Shown: positions 1 through 9,282, counted from the first letter of the stretch. The stretch: DNA of 64,000 nucleotides from JANWXD01 sp037446115 (GCA_037446115.1 JBBIJF010000010.1:75555-139554); one strand, 5' to 3'. Notes: generated from the letters alone by a model not told the origin. Translations and numbers: made by a program.

Positions 1-1
1 C

Positions 2-712
2 AATTTGCGCCGCGAAGGCTGTACGCTGTTTGAAAACAACGGGCGGGGCGAGTTCCAGGACGTCACCCTGCGCCACGGTCTGGGGGCGCTGACGTTTCCC
101 TACACAGGCTTCGGGTTGGACTGGTTCGACTACGACCGCGACGGCTGGCTGGATCTGTTTGTAGCCAACGGCGCGGTGACGCGCATCGAATCACTTCGCG
201 GACAACGTTATCCCTTCCACGAACGCAATCTTCTTCTCCGGAATGCCGGTGCGGGCCGGGGCTTCCAGGATGTCAGTCGCCAGGGGGGAACTGCGTTCGA
301 ATTTTCGGAGGTGAGCCGGGGCGCCGCCTTCGGCGATGTGGACAACGACGGCGACGTGGACATCGTCGTAACGAACAACAATGGTCCGGTCCGCCTCTTG
401 CTGAACGATACGCGCACGGAGGCGAACTGGCTCGGGGTGAAACTGGAAGGCGTTCAGGACAACCGGCTGGGGCTGGGAGCCCGCGTAGGCGTGCTCGTGG
501 CCGGCGGGCGCACGCTGTGGCGGCGGTGTCACACCGATTCCAGTTACTTGAGCGCGAGCGCCCCCCGGGTGTACTTCGGGCTGGGCCGGGCCCAAAGCGT
601 CGAGGGAGTTGTCGTAATCTGGCCGAACGGGACGCGGGAGCGGTGGGACAATGTCGGCCTGAACCGGCTGGTGACGCTCCGGCAAGGGACAGGAACGCCT
701 CAGGGGTTTTGA
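2..712 (+). CDS. FG-GAP/ASPIC-UnbV domain protein, C-terminal part
   Basis: The reading frame is open from the left edge, so the true start lies outside the window; about 236 residues are visible. Two aspartate-rich DxDxDGxxD loops (DYDRDGWLD and DVDNDGDVD) mark FG-GAP/VCBS beta-propeller blades that usually bind calcium. They are followed by an ASPIC/UnbV domain with the typical YFGLG and WPNG signatures near the end. Proteins of this type are exported and are numerous in Acidobacteriota and Planctomycetes; their ligand is generally unknown. The gene ends tail to tail with the next one, overlapping by 13 bp. Family identity is secure; the function is not. Confidence 0.85.
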   Translation, partial: NLRREGCTLFENNGRGEFQDVTLRHGLGALTFPYTGFGLDWFDYDRDGWLDLFVANGAVTRIESLRGQRYPFHERNLLLRNAGAGRGFQDVSRQGGTAFEFSEVSRGAAFGDVDNDGDVDIVVTNNNGPVRLLLNDTRTEANWLGVKLEGVQDNRLGLGARVGVLVAGGRTLWRRCHTDSSYLSASAPRVYFGLGRAQSVEGVVVIWPNGTRERWDNVGLNRLVTLRQGTGTPQGF

Positions 713-1911
713 GGTTCGCAGGTTAAGGTCACGGCTGTAAGCCGCAGTTCGCCCTCGATGCGTGTCGTTCCGGGCGGGCGCGCGTAGTCAAGCGCCAGGC
801 GCGCCAGGGATTCCTGCGGCGGCGTCGGGAATCGCAGCTCGGCCTCGCTCCAGGACTCGCCGCAAAGGTCATGCCCGCCGAGCGGTAGGACGGCGCCGTC
901 TGCGAAGCGGGCCAGGGACCAGCTCAGACCGGAGGGGCACGGCACCGCTGTCGTGCGGTAGCGAAAGCGCAACCGGCAGGAGCGGCCGGCCGGCAGCAGC
1001 ACGATTTGCTCCAGCAGCCGGCACCGCTCGGGCTGGCTTCCGGAAAAAGAGAACCGCACCTGACCGGCGAAAGAGAGCAACTGCGAGTGGACCCCCGGCA
1101 CGCCGGCGAGCCGCCAGTCAAAGGCGGCCCCTAGCGCCGGAGCGCGGAAGTCGCCGTTGACAAGCGGCGCTTCGGCCGTCAACGGAGAATGAGGGAGGAA
1201 CCGGCGCGCTGCCAGGCGGTTCCACCACTGTCGGGCCGCCGCCCCGTCCTGCGCCCGGATGAGCGCGTCGGCGTAGGCGACCAGCAGGGGCGCCTGCTCG
1301 GGTCCGCCGATCTTCAACAGGCGCTCCGCTGCGCCGGAGGCATGCTGAAGCCGGCCCTGTCGGATGAGGAAATCGAGATACTGGGCCAGAATGGGCACGC
1401 GGTCCGGGATGACCTCCCGGAGAATCTCCGCTCCGTCCGGGCTGATGCGCCAGCAGAGGTCAAACAGGGCCGACTGATCGAAGTAAGCTATCTCGGCGGC
1501 CGCATGAGCCCAGCGGAAGAAATGCCTGCGGTCGCCGCGACGAAAGTAAAAGTTGGCTAGGGCCCACAGCGGCTCGTAGGTCCGGTCGAAGCGCGCCGCT
1601 TCGAGCAGCAACGACTCGGCTCTGCCGAGATCGCCCGCAAATTCCGCCCGCAACGCCAGCTCGATCCGGGCGGCCGTGTGATACGGGTTCAGGCGCACGG
1701 CCGCCTGGAGATCTTCCGTGGAGCCTGAGGCAAAGCGGTACTCGGCGTTGGCCGGCGCGACAGCCGCGGCGCGCTGCGCGGCCCCGGGCCTTCGGGAACG
1801 GAAGAGCCAGTCCGCCCAGGCTCGCTCGAGGGACTCGTAGCCGGCCGCGAACAGCACAGCCGCCAGAGCCAGTGCGCACAATGCGCGCGCAACTTCGGCA
1901 GCCCCGCCCAT
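700..1911 (-). CDS. TPR-region membrane protein with C-terminal beta-rich domain
   Basis: A 403-residue protein beginning at an ATG at 1911. The frame stays open further upstream, but that extension is antisense to the next gene and looks non-coding. Residues about 8-30 form a hydrophobic segment, either a signal anchor or one transmembrane helix. Residues about 60-270 are alpha-helical and rich in Ala/Leu/Arg with tetratricopeptide-like spacing. The last 130 residues look like a beta-sandwich, with alternating hydrophobics and the segment CRLRFRYRT. It is read divergently from the FecR-like gene with 98 bp between them. TPR proteins beside ASPIC/UnbV proteins are common in Acidobacteriota. 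The product is otherwise unrecognised. Confidence 0.7.
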   Translation of the reverse strand: MGGAAEVARALCALALAAVLFAAGYESLERAWADWLFRSRRPGAAQRAAAVAPANAEYRFASGSTEDLQAAVRLNPYHTAARIELALRAEFAGDLGRAESLLLEAARFDRTYEPLWALANFYFRRGDRRHFFRWAHAAAEIAYFDQSALFDLCWRISPDGAEILREVIPDRVPILAQYLDFLIRQGRLQHASGAAERLLKIGGPEQAPLLVAYADALIRAQDGAAARQWWNRLAARRFLPHSPLTAEAPLVNGDFRAPALGAAFDWRLAGVPGVHSQLLSFAGQVRFSFSGSQPERCRLLEQIVLLPAGRSCRLRFRYRTTAVPCPSGLSWSLARFADGAVLPLGGHDLCGESWSEAELRFPTPPQESLARLALDYARPPGTTRIEGELRLTAVTLTCEPQNP

Positions 1912-2009
1912 GTTTTCCACGCTAGCATGGGGGCCGCAAGCACTCTCAAGTTCCCGCCGCGGCTGCCGATCTATGTTTTGTCGGAATCCGTGTTGGGGAG
2001 GACACTGTG

Positions 2010-2912
2010 ATGACAGAAAAGGCGCCGCGGCAGGCATCGCGCATTTGTTTGGTTTTTTTGGCAGGGACCTTGAGCGTCTGGGGAGCCGGAAATGCCATTG
2101 GAGTTGCGACCAGCAAAGGGAAATTCCTCGTAAACCAGGCTCCCGTGGCCGGACAGGCGAGCCTGATCGAAGGCTCAACCATCGAGACGGAGAGTGCGCC
2201 GTCGGAAGTACGTTTGTTCGGAGGAGCGTGGCTCCGTCTGGGAGCGCTTTCGCGCGGCCGTGCGCACCGCGACCGGTTTGTGCTGGAACGGGGCGAAGGA
2301 CAGATGGACCGCAGCTCCGGCTACCGGCTGGAAGCCGGCAACCTTCGGATCCTGCCGGCGCAAAGTGCCCGGATTCGGGTAACGGACAACGGTATCGTCC
2401 AGGTGGCGGCACTGGCCGCACCTGTCGAGGTCAGGGAGGCCGGCGGGGCGCTGCTGGCCACGATCTTGCCCGGGATGGCGCTGCAGTTTCAGGCGCAGCC
2501 CGCCGGAGCGACGCCCCCTTACGTGCTGAGCGGTTGTGTTCGTGAGGCGGACGGCCGCTATTGGATCGAAGATCCCGCCCTCGGCATCCGGATCCCGCTG
2601 GAGGGAGAGGATCTCAAGGCTCATGTCGGCCGCCCGGTGGAGATCCGCGGGGTGGGAGGAACATCCCATGATCCAGGCGATCCGCGTCCCGTACGCGTGC
2701 TGAGCGCAACTCCGGTCGCGGGAGCCTGCGCGGCCGGAGGGGCCGGCGCAACGGGCTCGACCCAGTCTCGCCAAACGGGTCCTTCGGGCAAAACGGGCAT
2801 GAGTGGCGCCAAAAAGGCGATCCTGGCGGGCATCGTCGTGGCGGGCGCAGCCGCCGGAGCCGCAGTGGCTCTCGAAGAACCGGAAGAAGAACCCCGCACC
2901 ATCAGCCGCTAA
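2010..2912 (+). CDS. FecR-like domain secreted or membrane-anchored protein
   Basis: A 300-residue protein. The ATG at 2010 is chosen because GGGGAGGA at 1995-2002 sits 7 nt upstream; an in-frame GTG at 2007 is the alternative. An N-terminal hydrophobic stretch ending near VWGAG looks like a signal sequence. The middle (about 35-160) has the alternating beta pattern of FecR-type domains (GSTIETE, LERGEGQMD, RVTDNGIVQVAAL). A Gly/Ala-rich linker and a hydrophobic helix (about 268-288) followed by an acidic EEPEEEP tail end the protein, so a C-terminal anchor is possible. The FecR assignment is by pattern only; no adjacent sigma factor or TonB receptor suggests iron signalling. Confidence 0.6.
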   Translation: MTEKAPRQASRICLVFLAGTLSVWGAGNAIGVATSKGKFLVNQAPVAGQASLIEGSTIETESAPSEVRLFGGAWLRLGALSRGRAHRDRFVLERGEGQMDRSSGYRLEAGNLRILPAQSARIRVTDNGIVQVAALAAPVEVREAGGALLATILPGMALQFQAQPAGATPPYVLSGCVREADGRYWIEDPALGIRIPLEGEDLKAHVGRPVEIRGVGGTSHDPGDPRPVRVLSATPVAGACAAGGAGATGSTQSRQTGPSGKTGMSGAKKAILAGIVVAGAAAGAAVALEEPEEEPRTISR

Positions 2913-3034
2913 GACCGGCGCACCATTAGAACGTCGCGACACCGCCTGCCGTTTCAGAACGGTGCGGGCCCCCGCGGCCCTGTCTCCGGGTTGTTCCTTC
3001 ACCGGCGAGTTTCACGGTATCCTAGACCTTGTCT

Positions 3035-3925
3035 GTGCCGGCCAGGGTCCTCATCTTCGGAGCCGCAGGGCAGCTCGGTGTCGAGCTGGTGAATGAATTC
3101 CGCAGGCGCGGCCACAAAGTGCGCGGGCTGGATCGTGCCAGCGTGGACATCACCGACGCCGCGCGCGTGGAACAAAGTGTGGCCGATTTCGATCCCCAGG
3201 TCGTGGTGAACGCGGCCGCCTACAATCAGGTGGACGTGGCCGAGCAGGAGCCGCAGGCGGCCTTCGCGGTCAACGCTCTGGCGGTGCGCAACATCGCACT
3301 GGCCTGCCGCCAAAACGGCGCCGTATTCGTGCATTTTTCTACGGATTACGTCTTCGACGGCCGTGCCGGTCGCCCCTACACCGAAGACGACCCTCCGCAC
3401 CCGCTGGGAGCTTATGCCGTTTCCAAGCTGGCGGGCGAGTATTTCGCCCAAGCCTATCTGGACGATGCGCTGATCATCCGCACGTCCGGCGTCTTCGGTC
3501 CAGGGGGATTACGCACCGCCCGCGGAAACTTCATCGAGCTGATGTTGCGCCTGGCGCAAAGCGGTCAGCCGATTCGTGTCGTGGCCGACCACTACGCGTC
3601 GCCCACCTTCGCCCCGCTGCTTGCGGCTCGCACGGCCGATCTTGTCGAGCGCGGCCAGAACGGTCTGTTTCATATCGGCGGCGGTACCGCCATCTCCTGG
3701 TTCGATTTCGCCAAGCTCATCTTTCGTGTGGCGGGGCTGTCTCCCGAACTGCGGCCGACCAGCGAGCGCGAATACCGCACTGCGGCCCGGCGGCCCAAAT
3801 ATTCGGCCTTGTCAAACGCGCGGATCGAACAGCTAGGCCTGGCGCCCATGCCGCCGCTCGAGGAGGCCGTGGCGGCCTACTTTGCTTTGCGCGGCCGGCA
3901 GGCGCTTACTCCGGCTGAGGCTTGA
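3035..3925 (+). CDS. rfbD: dTDP-4-dehydrorhamnose reductase (RfbD/RmlD)
   Basis: Last step of dTDP-L-rhamnose synthesis: NADPH-dependent reduction of dTDP-4-dehydro-rhamnose in the cytoplasm. The protein starts with a Rossmann motif (IFGAAGQLGVEL), then has NAAAYNQVD, the family signature HFSTDYVFDG, and the catalytic YAVSKLAGE motif (Tyr-x-x-x-Lys). Length (about 296 aa) is typical. The start is uncertain: GTG 3035 or TTG 3029. There is no Shine-Dalgarno site, but TATCCT lies at 3018-3023, so a leaderless or near-leaderless start is possible. The other three rhamnose genes (rfbA, rfbC, rfbB) lie 23 kb away on the opposite strand. The 3' end overlaps the convergent VWFA gene by 20 bp. Confidence 0.93.
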   Translation: MPARVLIFGAAGQLGVELVNEFRRRGHKVRGLDRASVDITDAARVEQSVADFDPQVVVNAAAYNQVDVAEQEPQAAFAVNALAVRNIALACRQNGAVFVHFSTDYVFDGRAGRPYTEDDPPHPLGAYAVSKLAGEYFAQAYLDDALIIRTSGVFGPGGLRTARGNFIELMLRLAQSGQPIRVVADHYASPTFAPLLAARTADLVERGQNGLFHIGGGTAISWFDFAKLIFRVAGLSPELRPTSEREYRTAARRPKYSALSNARIEQLGLAPMPPLEEAVAAYFALRGRQALTPAEA

Positions 3926-4871
3926 CGGCGTAATAGCCCTTGCGCGCCTGTACTTTCAACCCCTTTTTCACCGTGCGGATTTCAATACGGCGGAAGGTGC
4001 CGTCTTTCACCGGGTTGCTCGGCGTGTAGCCGATCGCGTACTGGCTGCGCATTTCTTGCTGGATCTCGTCGAAGATCTGCTGGAGCGTACGCTTCTTGGT
4101 GACACGAAACACGCGCCCGCCGGTCTCCTCGGCCATCTTCTTGAGGTCCGCGTCGCTCGGCGCGTGAAAAAAACCGGCGCGGGAGTAAGCTCCGGGATCC
4201 ACGTAGTAAATGGCATAGATGATGGCATCCGCCTTCTGCGCTGCCTCAATGGCCTCTTCGAGCTTGACGCGGCTGCCTACATCCACACCGTCCGTGATCA
4301 AAACCATGGCCTTGCGCCCGACTTCGTGCCGGAGTTTCTCGCGCGCGGCCAGATAGACGGCATCGAACAGAGCCGTGCTCCGGTGCCGCTGGATGGTGGG
4401 CACGGGGCCCGGGTGGAGCCCGCCCGTGGCGCCGCTCAAGCGAAGCCGGTCCAGCCCCGCCCGCAGCAGCTCCGCCGAGCCGGTCAGATCTTGCAGTAAC
4501 TCCACTTCCGCTCCGAAGCTGATCAGAAACGCCAGGTCTTTGGGCCGCAGGACGCTTTGAAAGAACTGCGCCGCGGCACGGCGCTCGGTTTCAAGCAAAC
4601 GTTCCTGGCTCGGGCTGACATCCACAAGCAGCCCCAGGGTGAGCGGCAGATCGGTCTCCCGTGCGAAGTAACGGATTTGCTGGCGCTGTCCTTCTTCTTC
4701 GACGATGAAATCCTCGCGGGTGAGATTGGAGACGAGGGCCCCGTTCTTGTCGCGGACGGAGCAGAGAATGTTGACGACCTCGACTTCGGTCTTGAAGGTC
4801 GGAGTTTCCTGAGGCGGCTGCCCCAGGGCCACGGCGGCCATCAAGGTTCCCATCAGGTTCCGGCTCGCCAT
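3906..4871 (-). CDS. VWFA-domain protein, acidobacterial type
   Basis: A 321-residue predicted exported protein with an N-terminal hydrophobic segment followed by the motif VSNLTREDFIVEEEG, the hallmark N-terminal region of acidobacterial VWFA-related proteins. The von Willebrand A domain carries an intact metal-ion-dependent adhesion site: DVSPS (DxSxS) and later ITDGVD. The C-terminal part (SQYAIGYTPSNPVKDGTFRRIEI) is the family's usual beta-rich tail. Such proteins probably act in extracytoplasmic protein-protein contacts; no partner is known. The ATG at 4871 has only a weak AAGGG directly before it; a second Met six residues on is an alternative. A shorter relative with a damaged metal site is encoded at 33186-33980. 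Confidence 0.88.
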   Translation of the reverse strand: MASRNLMGTLMAAVALGQPPQETPTFKTEVEVVNILCSVRDKNGALVSNLTREDFIVEEEGQRQQIRYFARETDLPLTLGLLVDVSPSQERLLETERRAAAQFFQSVLRPKDLAFLISFGAEVELLQDLTGSAELLRAGLDRLRLSGATGGLHPGPVPTIQRHRSTALFDAVYLAAREKLRHEVGRKAMVLITDGVDVGSRVKLEEAIEAAQKADAIIYAIYYVDPGAYSRAGFFHAPSDADLKKMAEETGGRVFRVTKKRTLQQIFDEIQQEMRSQYAIGYTPSNPVKDGTFRRIEIRTVKKGLKVQARKGYYAVKPQPE

Positions 4872-4931
4872 ACCCTTACAATGGCATAGTGTTGGACGCC
4901 CGCGGTGAAGGGCGTGTTTCGAGGGAGTTTC

Positions 4932-5537
4932 GTGAGAAAAGCCATCGAGCATCTCCGGCTGGCAGACCCCGTTCTGGGGCGGCTCATCGCCCAAGTGGGC
5001 CCGTACCGGATCCGGTATCTGCCTGCCGACTTTGAAACCTTGGCCAAGGCGATCGTCTACCAGCAGTTGAGCGGGAAAGTGGCAGCCGCGATCTTCCGCC
5101 GGCTGGTGGAGGCGGCGGGCAACGGGCGCCTGACTCCGGAGGCCGTGCTCCGCCTGCATCCGGCAAGAATGCGAGCCGCCGGGCTCTCCGGCCGGAAGAT
5201 TGAATATCTGCGCAGCATCGCCCGCGCGATCCGCGACGGGGACTTGGATCTGGCCACGCTCGGCCGCGTTCCGGACGAGGAGGTGATGCGGCGGCTGACC
5301 GAGCTCAAGGGGGTAGGCGAGTGGACCGCGCACATGTTCTTGATCTTCGCTCTGCGCCGCAAGGATGTGCTCCCGGCCGGTGATCTGGGCATCCGGGCCG
5401 CTGTGCAAAAAGCATACGGTCTTCCGCGGCTGCCTTCGCCGCGCGAGGTGGAGGAAATGGCGCGGCCGTGGCGGCCGTACGCCACCGTGGCCAGCTGGTA
5501 TCTGTGGCGGAGTCTGGAGCCCGACGCCAACCTCTGA
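4932..5537 (+). CDS. DNA-3-methyladenine glycosylase, AlkA/HhH-GPD family
   Basis: Base-excision repair enzyme that removes alkylated purines from DNA. The 201-residue protein has the helix-hairpin-helix LTELKGVGEWTAHM, then the catalytic aspartate in PAGDLGIRAAV, in the order expected for HhH-GPD glycosylases. It lacks the N-terminal beta domain of E. coli AlkA and matches the short AlkA-like form. The GTG at 4932 is preferred because GAGGGAG lies at 4921-4927, 4 nt upstream; a longer frame from GTG 4905 has no such site. It lies divergent from the VWFA gene and 54 bp before iolB, with no obvious functional tie to inositol use. Confidence 0.88.
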   Translation: MRKAIEHLRLADPVLGRLIAQVGPYRIRYLPADFETLAKAIVYQQLSGKVAAAIFRRLVEAAGNGRLTPEAVLRLHPARMRAAGLSGRKIEYLRSIARAIRDGDLDLATLGRVPDEEVMRRLTELKGVGEWTAHMFLIFALRRKDVLPAGDLGIRAAVQKAYGLPRLPSPREVEEMARPWRPYATVASWYLWRSLEPDANL

Positions 5538-5591
5538 ACCGCTCCGTGGTATACATGGGTTCGGTCGGCGACCGCCGCGAGAGAGGACACC

Positions 5592-6437
5592 TTGACGCAG
5601 TTGCTGGTCAAACCGCTGGCGCCGGATGACAGTTTCGGCGAACTGGTGCACGTGACGCAGGAGGCGGCCGGCTGGAACACGATCTCGCTCCGCGTCGTGC
5701 GCCTGCGCCAGGGCCAGCTCTGGGTGCATCGCGCTCCGGAGGAGGAGCTGCTGCTGGTTCTGCTGGGCGGGCGAGCTACGATAGCCGCGGCCGGCAAAGA
5801 GTGGCCGGAGGTGGGCCGCCGCCCGGACGTCTTTTCCGGCATGCCGCATGCGTTGTACCTCCCCTGCGGTTTGCCGGAAGTCCGCATCGAAGGGACCGGC
5901 GAGGTTTGCGAGGTGGCCATCTGCGGCGCCCGGGCCGAAAAGCCCTTCGCTCCGGCGCTCATCCCGCCCGAAGCGGTGGAGGTGGAGATCCGGGGCGGCG
6001 AGAACGCCACCCGCCAGATCAACCATATTCTGAAGCCTGAGTTCCCCGCCGACCGCATCATGGTCGTCGAAGTATACACCCCGGGCGGCAACTGGTCCTC
6101 CTACCCGCCGCACAAACACGACCAGCACCGGCCGCCCCAGGAGGTCGACCTGGACGAGATTTACTTCTACAAGCTCGCGCGCCGCGAGGGATATGCGATC
6201 CAGCGGGTCTACACGCGGGACGGGCGTCTGGATGAAACGCTCACGGTGCGCAACAACGAGGTGGTGTTGATTCCCGAGGGCTACCATCCCGTGGTGGCCG
6301 CTCACGGCTACGATTGCTACTACCTGAACGTGCTGGCGGGTTCGGCGCGGTCCATGGCGGCCAGCGACGACCCGGATTATGCCTGGGTCCGCAGCCTGTG
6401 GCGGACCAAGGATCCGCGCCTGCCGCTGGTTCGTTGA
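5592..6437 (+). CDS. iolB: 5-deoxy-glucuronate isomerase (IolB)
   Basis: Isomerises 5-deoxy-D-glucuronate to 2-deoxy-5-keto-D-gluconate in myo-inositol breakdown. The 281-residue protein is a bicupin; metal-binding signatures are visible in the second half (PPHKHD with a following DEIYFY, and the late HPVVAAHGYDCYYLNV), as is usual for IolB. The start is TTG at 5592 with GAGAGGA at 5581-5587. It is the first gene of a three-gene operon: iolD begins 20 bp downstream and iolC overlaps iolD. Family length and motifs agree fully. Confidence 0.94.
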   Translation: MTQLLVKPLAPDDSFGELVHVTQEAAGWNTISLRVVRLRQGQLWVHRAPEEELLLVLLGGRATIAAAGKEWPEVGRRPDVFSGMPHALYLPCGLPEVRIEGTGEVCEVAICGARAEKPFAPALIPPEAVEVEIRGGENATRQINHILKPEFPADRIMVVEVYTPGGNWSSYPPHKHDQHRPPQEVDLDEIYFYKLARREGYAIQRVYTRDGRLDETLTVRNNEVVLIPEGYHPVVAAHGYDCYYLNVLAGSARSMAASDDPDYAWVRSLWRTKDPRLPLVR

Positions 6438-6457
6438 GCCATGGCGGAGGTCATGCG

Positions 6458-8314
6458 ATGAAAACGCGACGTCTCACTACGGCGCAAGCCATCATCCGGT
6501 TTCTCAAGCAGCAGTACGTGGAACGCGATGGCGTCCAACACCGTTTCTTTGCGGGCTGCTTCGGCATCTTCGGCCACGGCAATGTGGCGGGCATCGGCGA
6601 GGCGCTGTACGCCGACCGCGAGTTCCGCTTCTACTTCGCGCGCAACGAGCAGGCCATGGTCCATACGGCGGCGGCGTTTGCCAAGATGAGCAACCGGTTG
6701 CGGGCGATGGCCTGCACGTCCTCCATCGGTCCCGGCGCCACCAACATGATCACGGGGGCGGCCGCCGCCACCATCAACCGCGTGCCGGTGCTGTTGCTGC
6801 CGGGCGACATCTTTGCCCGGCGCAATGTGGCTCCCGTACTCCAGCAGCTCGAGTCGGCCCACAGTCAGGACATTTCCGTCAATGATTGTTTCAAGCCCGT
6901 CTCCCGCTACTGGGACCGGATCTACCGTCCCGAACAGATCATCACCGCCCTGCCGGAGTGTATGCGGGTGCTCACGTCACCGGCCGAGACGGGCGCCGTG
7001 ACGCTGGCCCTCCCGCAGGACGTGCAGGCGCAGGCTTTCGACTTCCCGGAGGCGCTGTTTGAAAAGCGTGTCTGGCTCATCCAGCGCCCTCGCGGCGATG
7101 CCGAGGCGTTCCGGCGCGCCGTCGAATGGATCCGGGCGGCGCGGCGCCCGATGATCATTGCGGGCGGCGGCGTCATCTATGCGGAGGCCACCGGCGAGTT
7201 GGCGCGCTTCGCCGCGGAAACCGGCATCCCGGTGGGCGAGACGCAGGCGGGTAAGGGCTCGCTGCGCTATGATCACTCCCAGTCGCTCGGCGCCGTGGGG
7301 GTGACCGGCACGTTTGCCGCCAACCGCATCGCCCGCGAGGCCGACCTGGTGATCGGCATCGGCACCCGTTACAGCGACTTCACCACGGCTTCCAAGACCG
7401 CGTTCCAGAACCCGGACGTGCGGTTCATCAATATCAACGTGGCCGAATTCGACGCCTTCAAGCATGCGGCGCTTCCGCTGGTGGCGGACGCCAAGGTGAT
7501 GCTGGCGGAGCTGTCGCAGGCGCTGGCGGGCTGGCAGGTGGACCCGGAATATCGCGCCCTGGCCGAGCGGCTTCACCGGGAATGGGACGAAGAAGTCGAG
7601 CGGATCTACAGCCTGCGTCACGGACCGCCTCTCAGCCAGGGGGAGGTGCTGGGCGCGGTCAACCGGATCTCCGGCCCGCGCGACGTGGTCGTCAATGCCG
7701 CCGGCGCCATGCCCGGCGATCTGCACAAGCTCTGGCGCACGCGCGATCCCAAGGGTTACCACATGGAGTACGGCTACTCGACCATGGGCTATGAGATTGC
7801 GGGCGGACTCGGCGTCAAGATGGCCGATCCCAGCCGCGAAGTCTGGGTGCTGGTCGGAGACGGCTCCTATCTGATGATGGCCCAGGAGATCGTGACGTCC
7901 GTTCAGGAGGGCTACAAACTCAATATCGTCGTCGTGGACAATCACGGCTTCAGCAGCATCGGCGGGCTTGCCGAAGCCTGCGGGACACCCCGTTTCGGCA
8001 CCGAGTTCCGCTACCGTTCGGACGGGGATCATGGCGGCGAAGTGCTGCCCATTGATTTCGCCGCCAACGCGGCGAGCCTGGGCGCCTGCGCCCTGCGTGC
8101 CCGGACGCGGGAGGAGCTGGAGGAGGCACTGCTTCAGATGCGCAAGATGGACCGCACGGCCGTCGTGGTCGTGGAGACCGACATCGCACAGCGCGTGCCG
8201 GGCTACGAATCCTGGTGGGATGTGGAGATCGCCGAGGTTTCGGAGGTCGAGTCCGTGCGAGAAGCCCGCCGGCGTTACGAGGAGGCGCGCAAAAAGGAGC
8301 GGTACTTCTTGTGA
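6458..8314 (+). CDS. iolD: 3D-(3,5/4)-trihydroxycyclohexane-1,2-dione hydrolase (IolD)
   Basis: Thiamine-diphosphate enzyme that opens the ring of trihydroxycyclohexane-1,2-dione to give 5-deoxyglucuronate. The 618-residue protein shows the ThDP-enzyme layout: an N-terminal Pyr domain with the catalytic glutamate in FARNEQAMVH, a central domain, and a C-terminal PP domain with VLVGDGSYLMM and the downstream NIVVVDNHGF metal/ThDP motif. The ATG at 6458 is chosen because GGAGG lies at 6446-6450, 7 nt upstream; a frame open from 6314 would overlap iolB by 124 bp. It sits between iolB and iolC, which act directly after it in the pathway. Confidence 0.95.
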   Translation: MKTRRLTTAQAIIRFLKQQYVERDGVQHRFFAGCFGIFGHGNVAGIGEALYADREFRFYFARNEQAMVHTAAAFAKMSNRLRAMACTSSIGPGATNMITGAAAATINRVPVLLLPGDIFARRNVAPVLQQLESAHSQDISVNDCFKPVSRYWDRIYRPEQIITALPECMRVLTSPAETGAVTLALPQDVQAQAFDFPEALFEKRVWLIQRPRGDAEAFRRAVEWIRAARRPMIIAGGGVIYAEATGELARFAAETGIPVGETQAGKGSLRYDHSQSLGAVGVTGTFAANRIAREADLVIGIGTRYSDFTTASKTAFQNPDVRFININVAEFDAFKHAALPLVADAKVMLAELSQALAGWQVDPEYRALAERLHREWDEEVERIYSLRHGPPLSQGEVLGAVNRISGPRDVVVNAAGAMPGDLHKLWRTRDPKGYHMEYGYSTMGYEIAGGLGVKMADPSREVWVLVGDGSYLMMAQEIVTSVQEGYKLNIVVVDNHGFSSIGGLAEACGTPRFGTEFRYRSDGDHGGEVLPIDFAANAASLGACALRARTREELEEALLQMRKMDRTAVVVVETDIAQRVPGYESWWDVEIAEVSEVESVREARRRYEEARKKERYFL

Positions 8315-9282
8315 CGGACGTCGTGGTTTTGGGGCGCGTCGGCTACGACCTGATCTCCGAGGAGCCCGGCGTCCCGCTCAAAGACGTGCGCCGCTTTTCC
8401 CGCTACCTGGGCGGGTCGAGCGCCAACATCGCCGTCGGGCTGGCGCGCCTCGGGGTGCGTGTGGGCCTGATCGCCGCCGTGGGCACGGATGCGCTCAGCG
8501 ATTTCCTGGTGGAATTCCTCCGGGCCGAAAACGTGGACACCACGCATGTCGTCCGCGTGCCGGGCTGCCTGCCCTCGCTGGCGCTCACCGAAGTCACGCC
8601 GCCGGACTGTTTCCCCCAGGTCTTCTACCGCCGCGATCCGGCGGACGTGCACCTGGAGATCGGCCAGGCCGAGCTCGACTACCTGAGCAGGGCCCGCATG
8701 TTCGTCACCAACGGCACGTCGCTATGTGCGACGCCTTCGCGCGAGTCCACCTATCTGGCGCTCGAGCGCGCAAAGGCCGCCGGGCTCCGCGTCGTGCTGG
8801 ACGTGGATTATCGGCCCATGTCCTGGCGGCGCCCCGCAGATGCGGGTCTGGCCGTGCGCCTGGCCTTGCCGTTTGTCCACGTGCTCATCGGCAATGACGT
8901 CGAGCTCAAGCTCGTCGCGGGGACGGAATCCCTGGAAGAGGCCACGGACCGGTTGCGGTCTCAGGGCGTGGAGCTGCTGGTCTCCAAACTGGGCGCCGGC
9001 GGGGCTCGCGTCTGGGCCGGCCAACAGTCCTGGTTCCTCGAACCCTACCGTGTGGAGGTGCAGTCCACGATCGGCGCCGGCGACGGCTTTGCGGCGGGCT
9101 TTCTGTGGGCCTTGCTTCAGGGACGGCCGCTCGAGGACTGCCTGCGTTACGGCAACGCGGCCGCGGCCGTGGTCGTCAGCCGGCTGAGCTGCTCGGAAGC
9201 CATGCCCACCCGAGCGGAAATCGAAGCCCTCGTCGGCGAGCGGCCGGCGCCAAACGAATCGGATTCCCGCCGGCTCCGGTGA
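8311..9282 (+). CDS. iolC: 5-dehydro-2-deoxygluconokinase (IolC), PfkB family
   Basis: Phosphorylates 2-deoxy-5-keto-gluconate with ATP. The 323-residue protein has the PfkB N-terminal glycine motif (RYLGGSSANIAVGLARLG) and the C-terminal signature with the catalytic Asp (STIGAGDGFAAGFL). The GTG at 8311 overlaps the iolD stop in a GTGA junction, with AAGGAG at 8294-8299, showing translational coupling. The operon as seen holds only iolB, iolD and iolC; the genes for the earlier dehydrogenase and dehydratase (iolG, iolE) and the later aldolase (iolJ) are not in the window. Confidence 0.92.
   Translation: MTDVVVLGRVGYDLISEEPGVPLKDVRRFSRYLGGSSANIAVGLARLGVRVGLIAAVGTDALSDFLVEFLRAENVDTTHVVRVPGCLPSLALTEVTPPDCFPQVFYRRDPADVHLEIGQAELDYLSRARMFVTNGTSLCATPSRESTYLALERAKAAGLRVVLDVDYRPMSWRRPADAGLAVRLALPFVHVLIGNDVELKLVAGTESLEEATDRLRSQGVELLVSKLGAGGARVWAGQQSWFLEPYRVEVQSTIGAGDGFAAGFLWALLQGRPLEDCLRYGNAAAAVVVSRLSCSEAMPTRAEIEALVGERPAPNESDSRRLR

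Noticed and set aside
4872..6305. N-terminal extension of the VWFA gene reaching to 6305
   Set aside because: The extension is antisense to alkA and iolB; the protein's signal sequence begins at the ATG at 4871.
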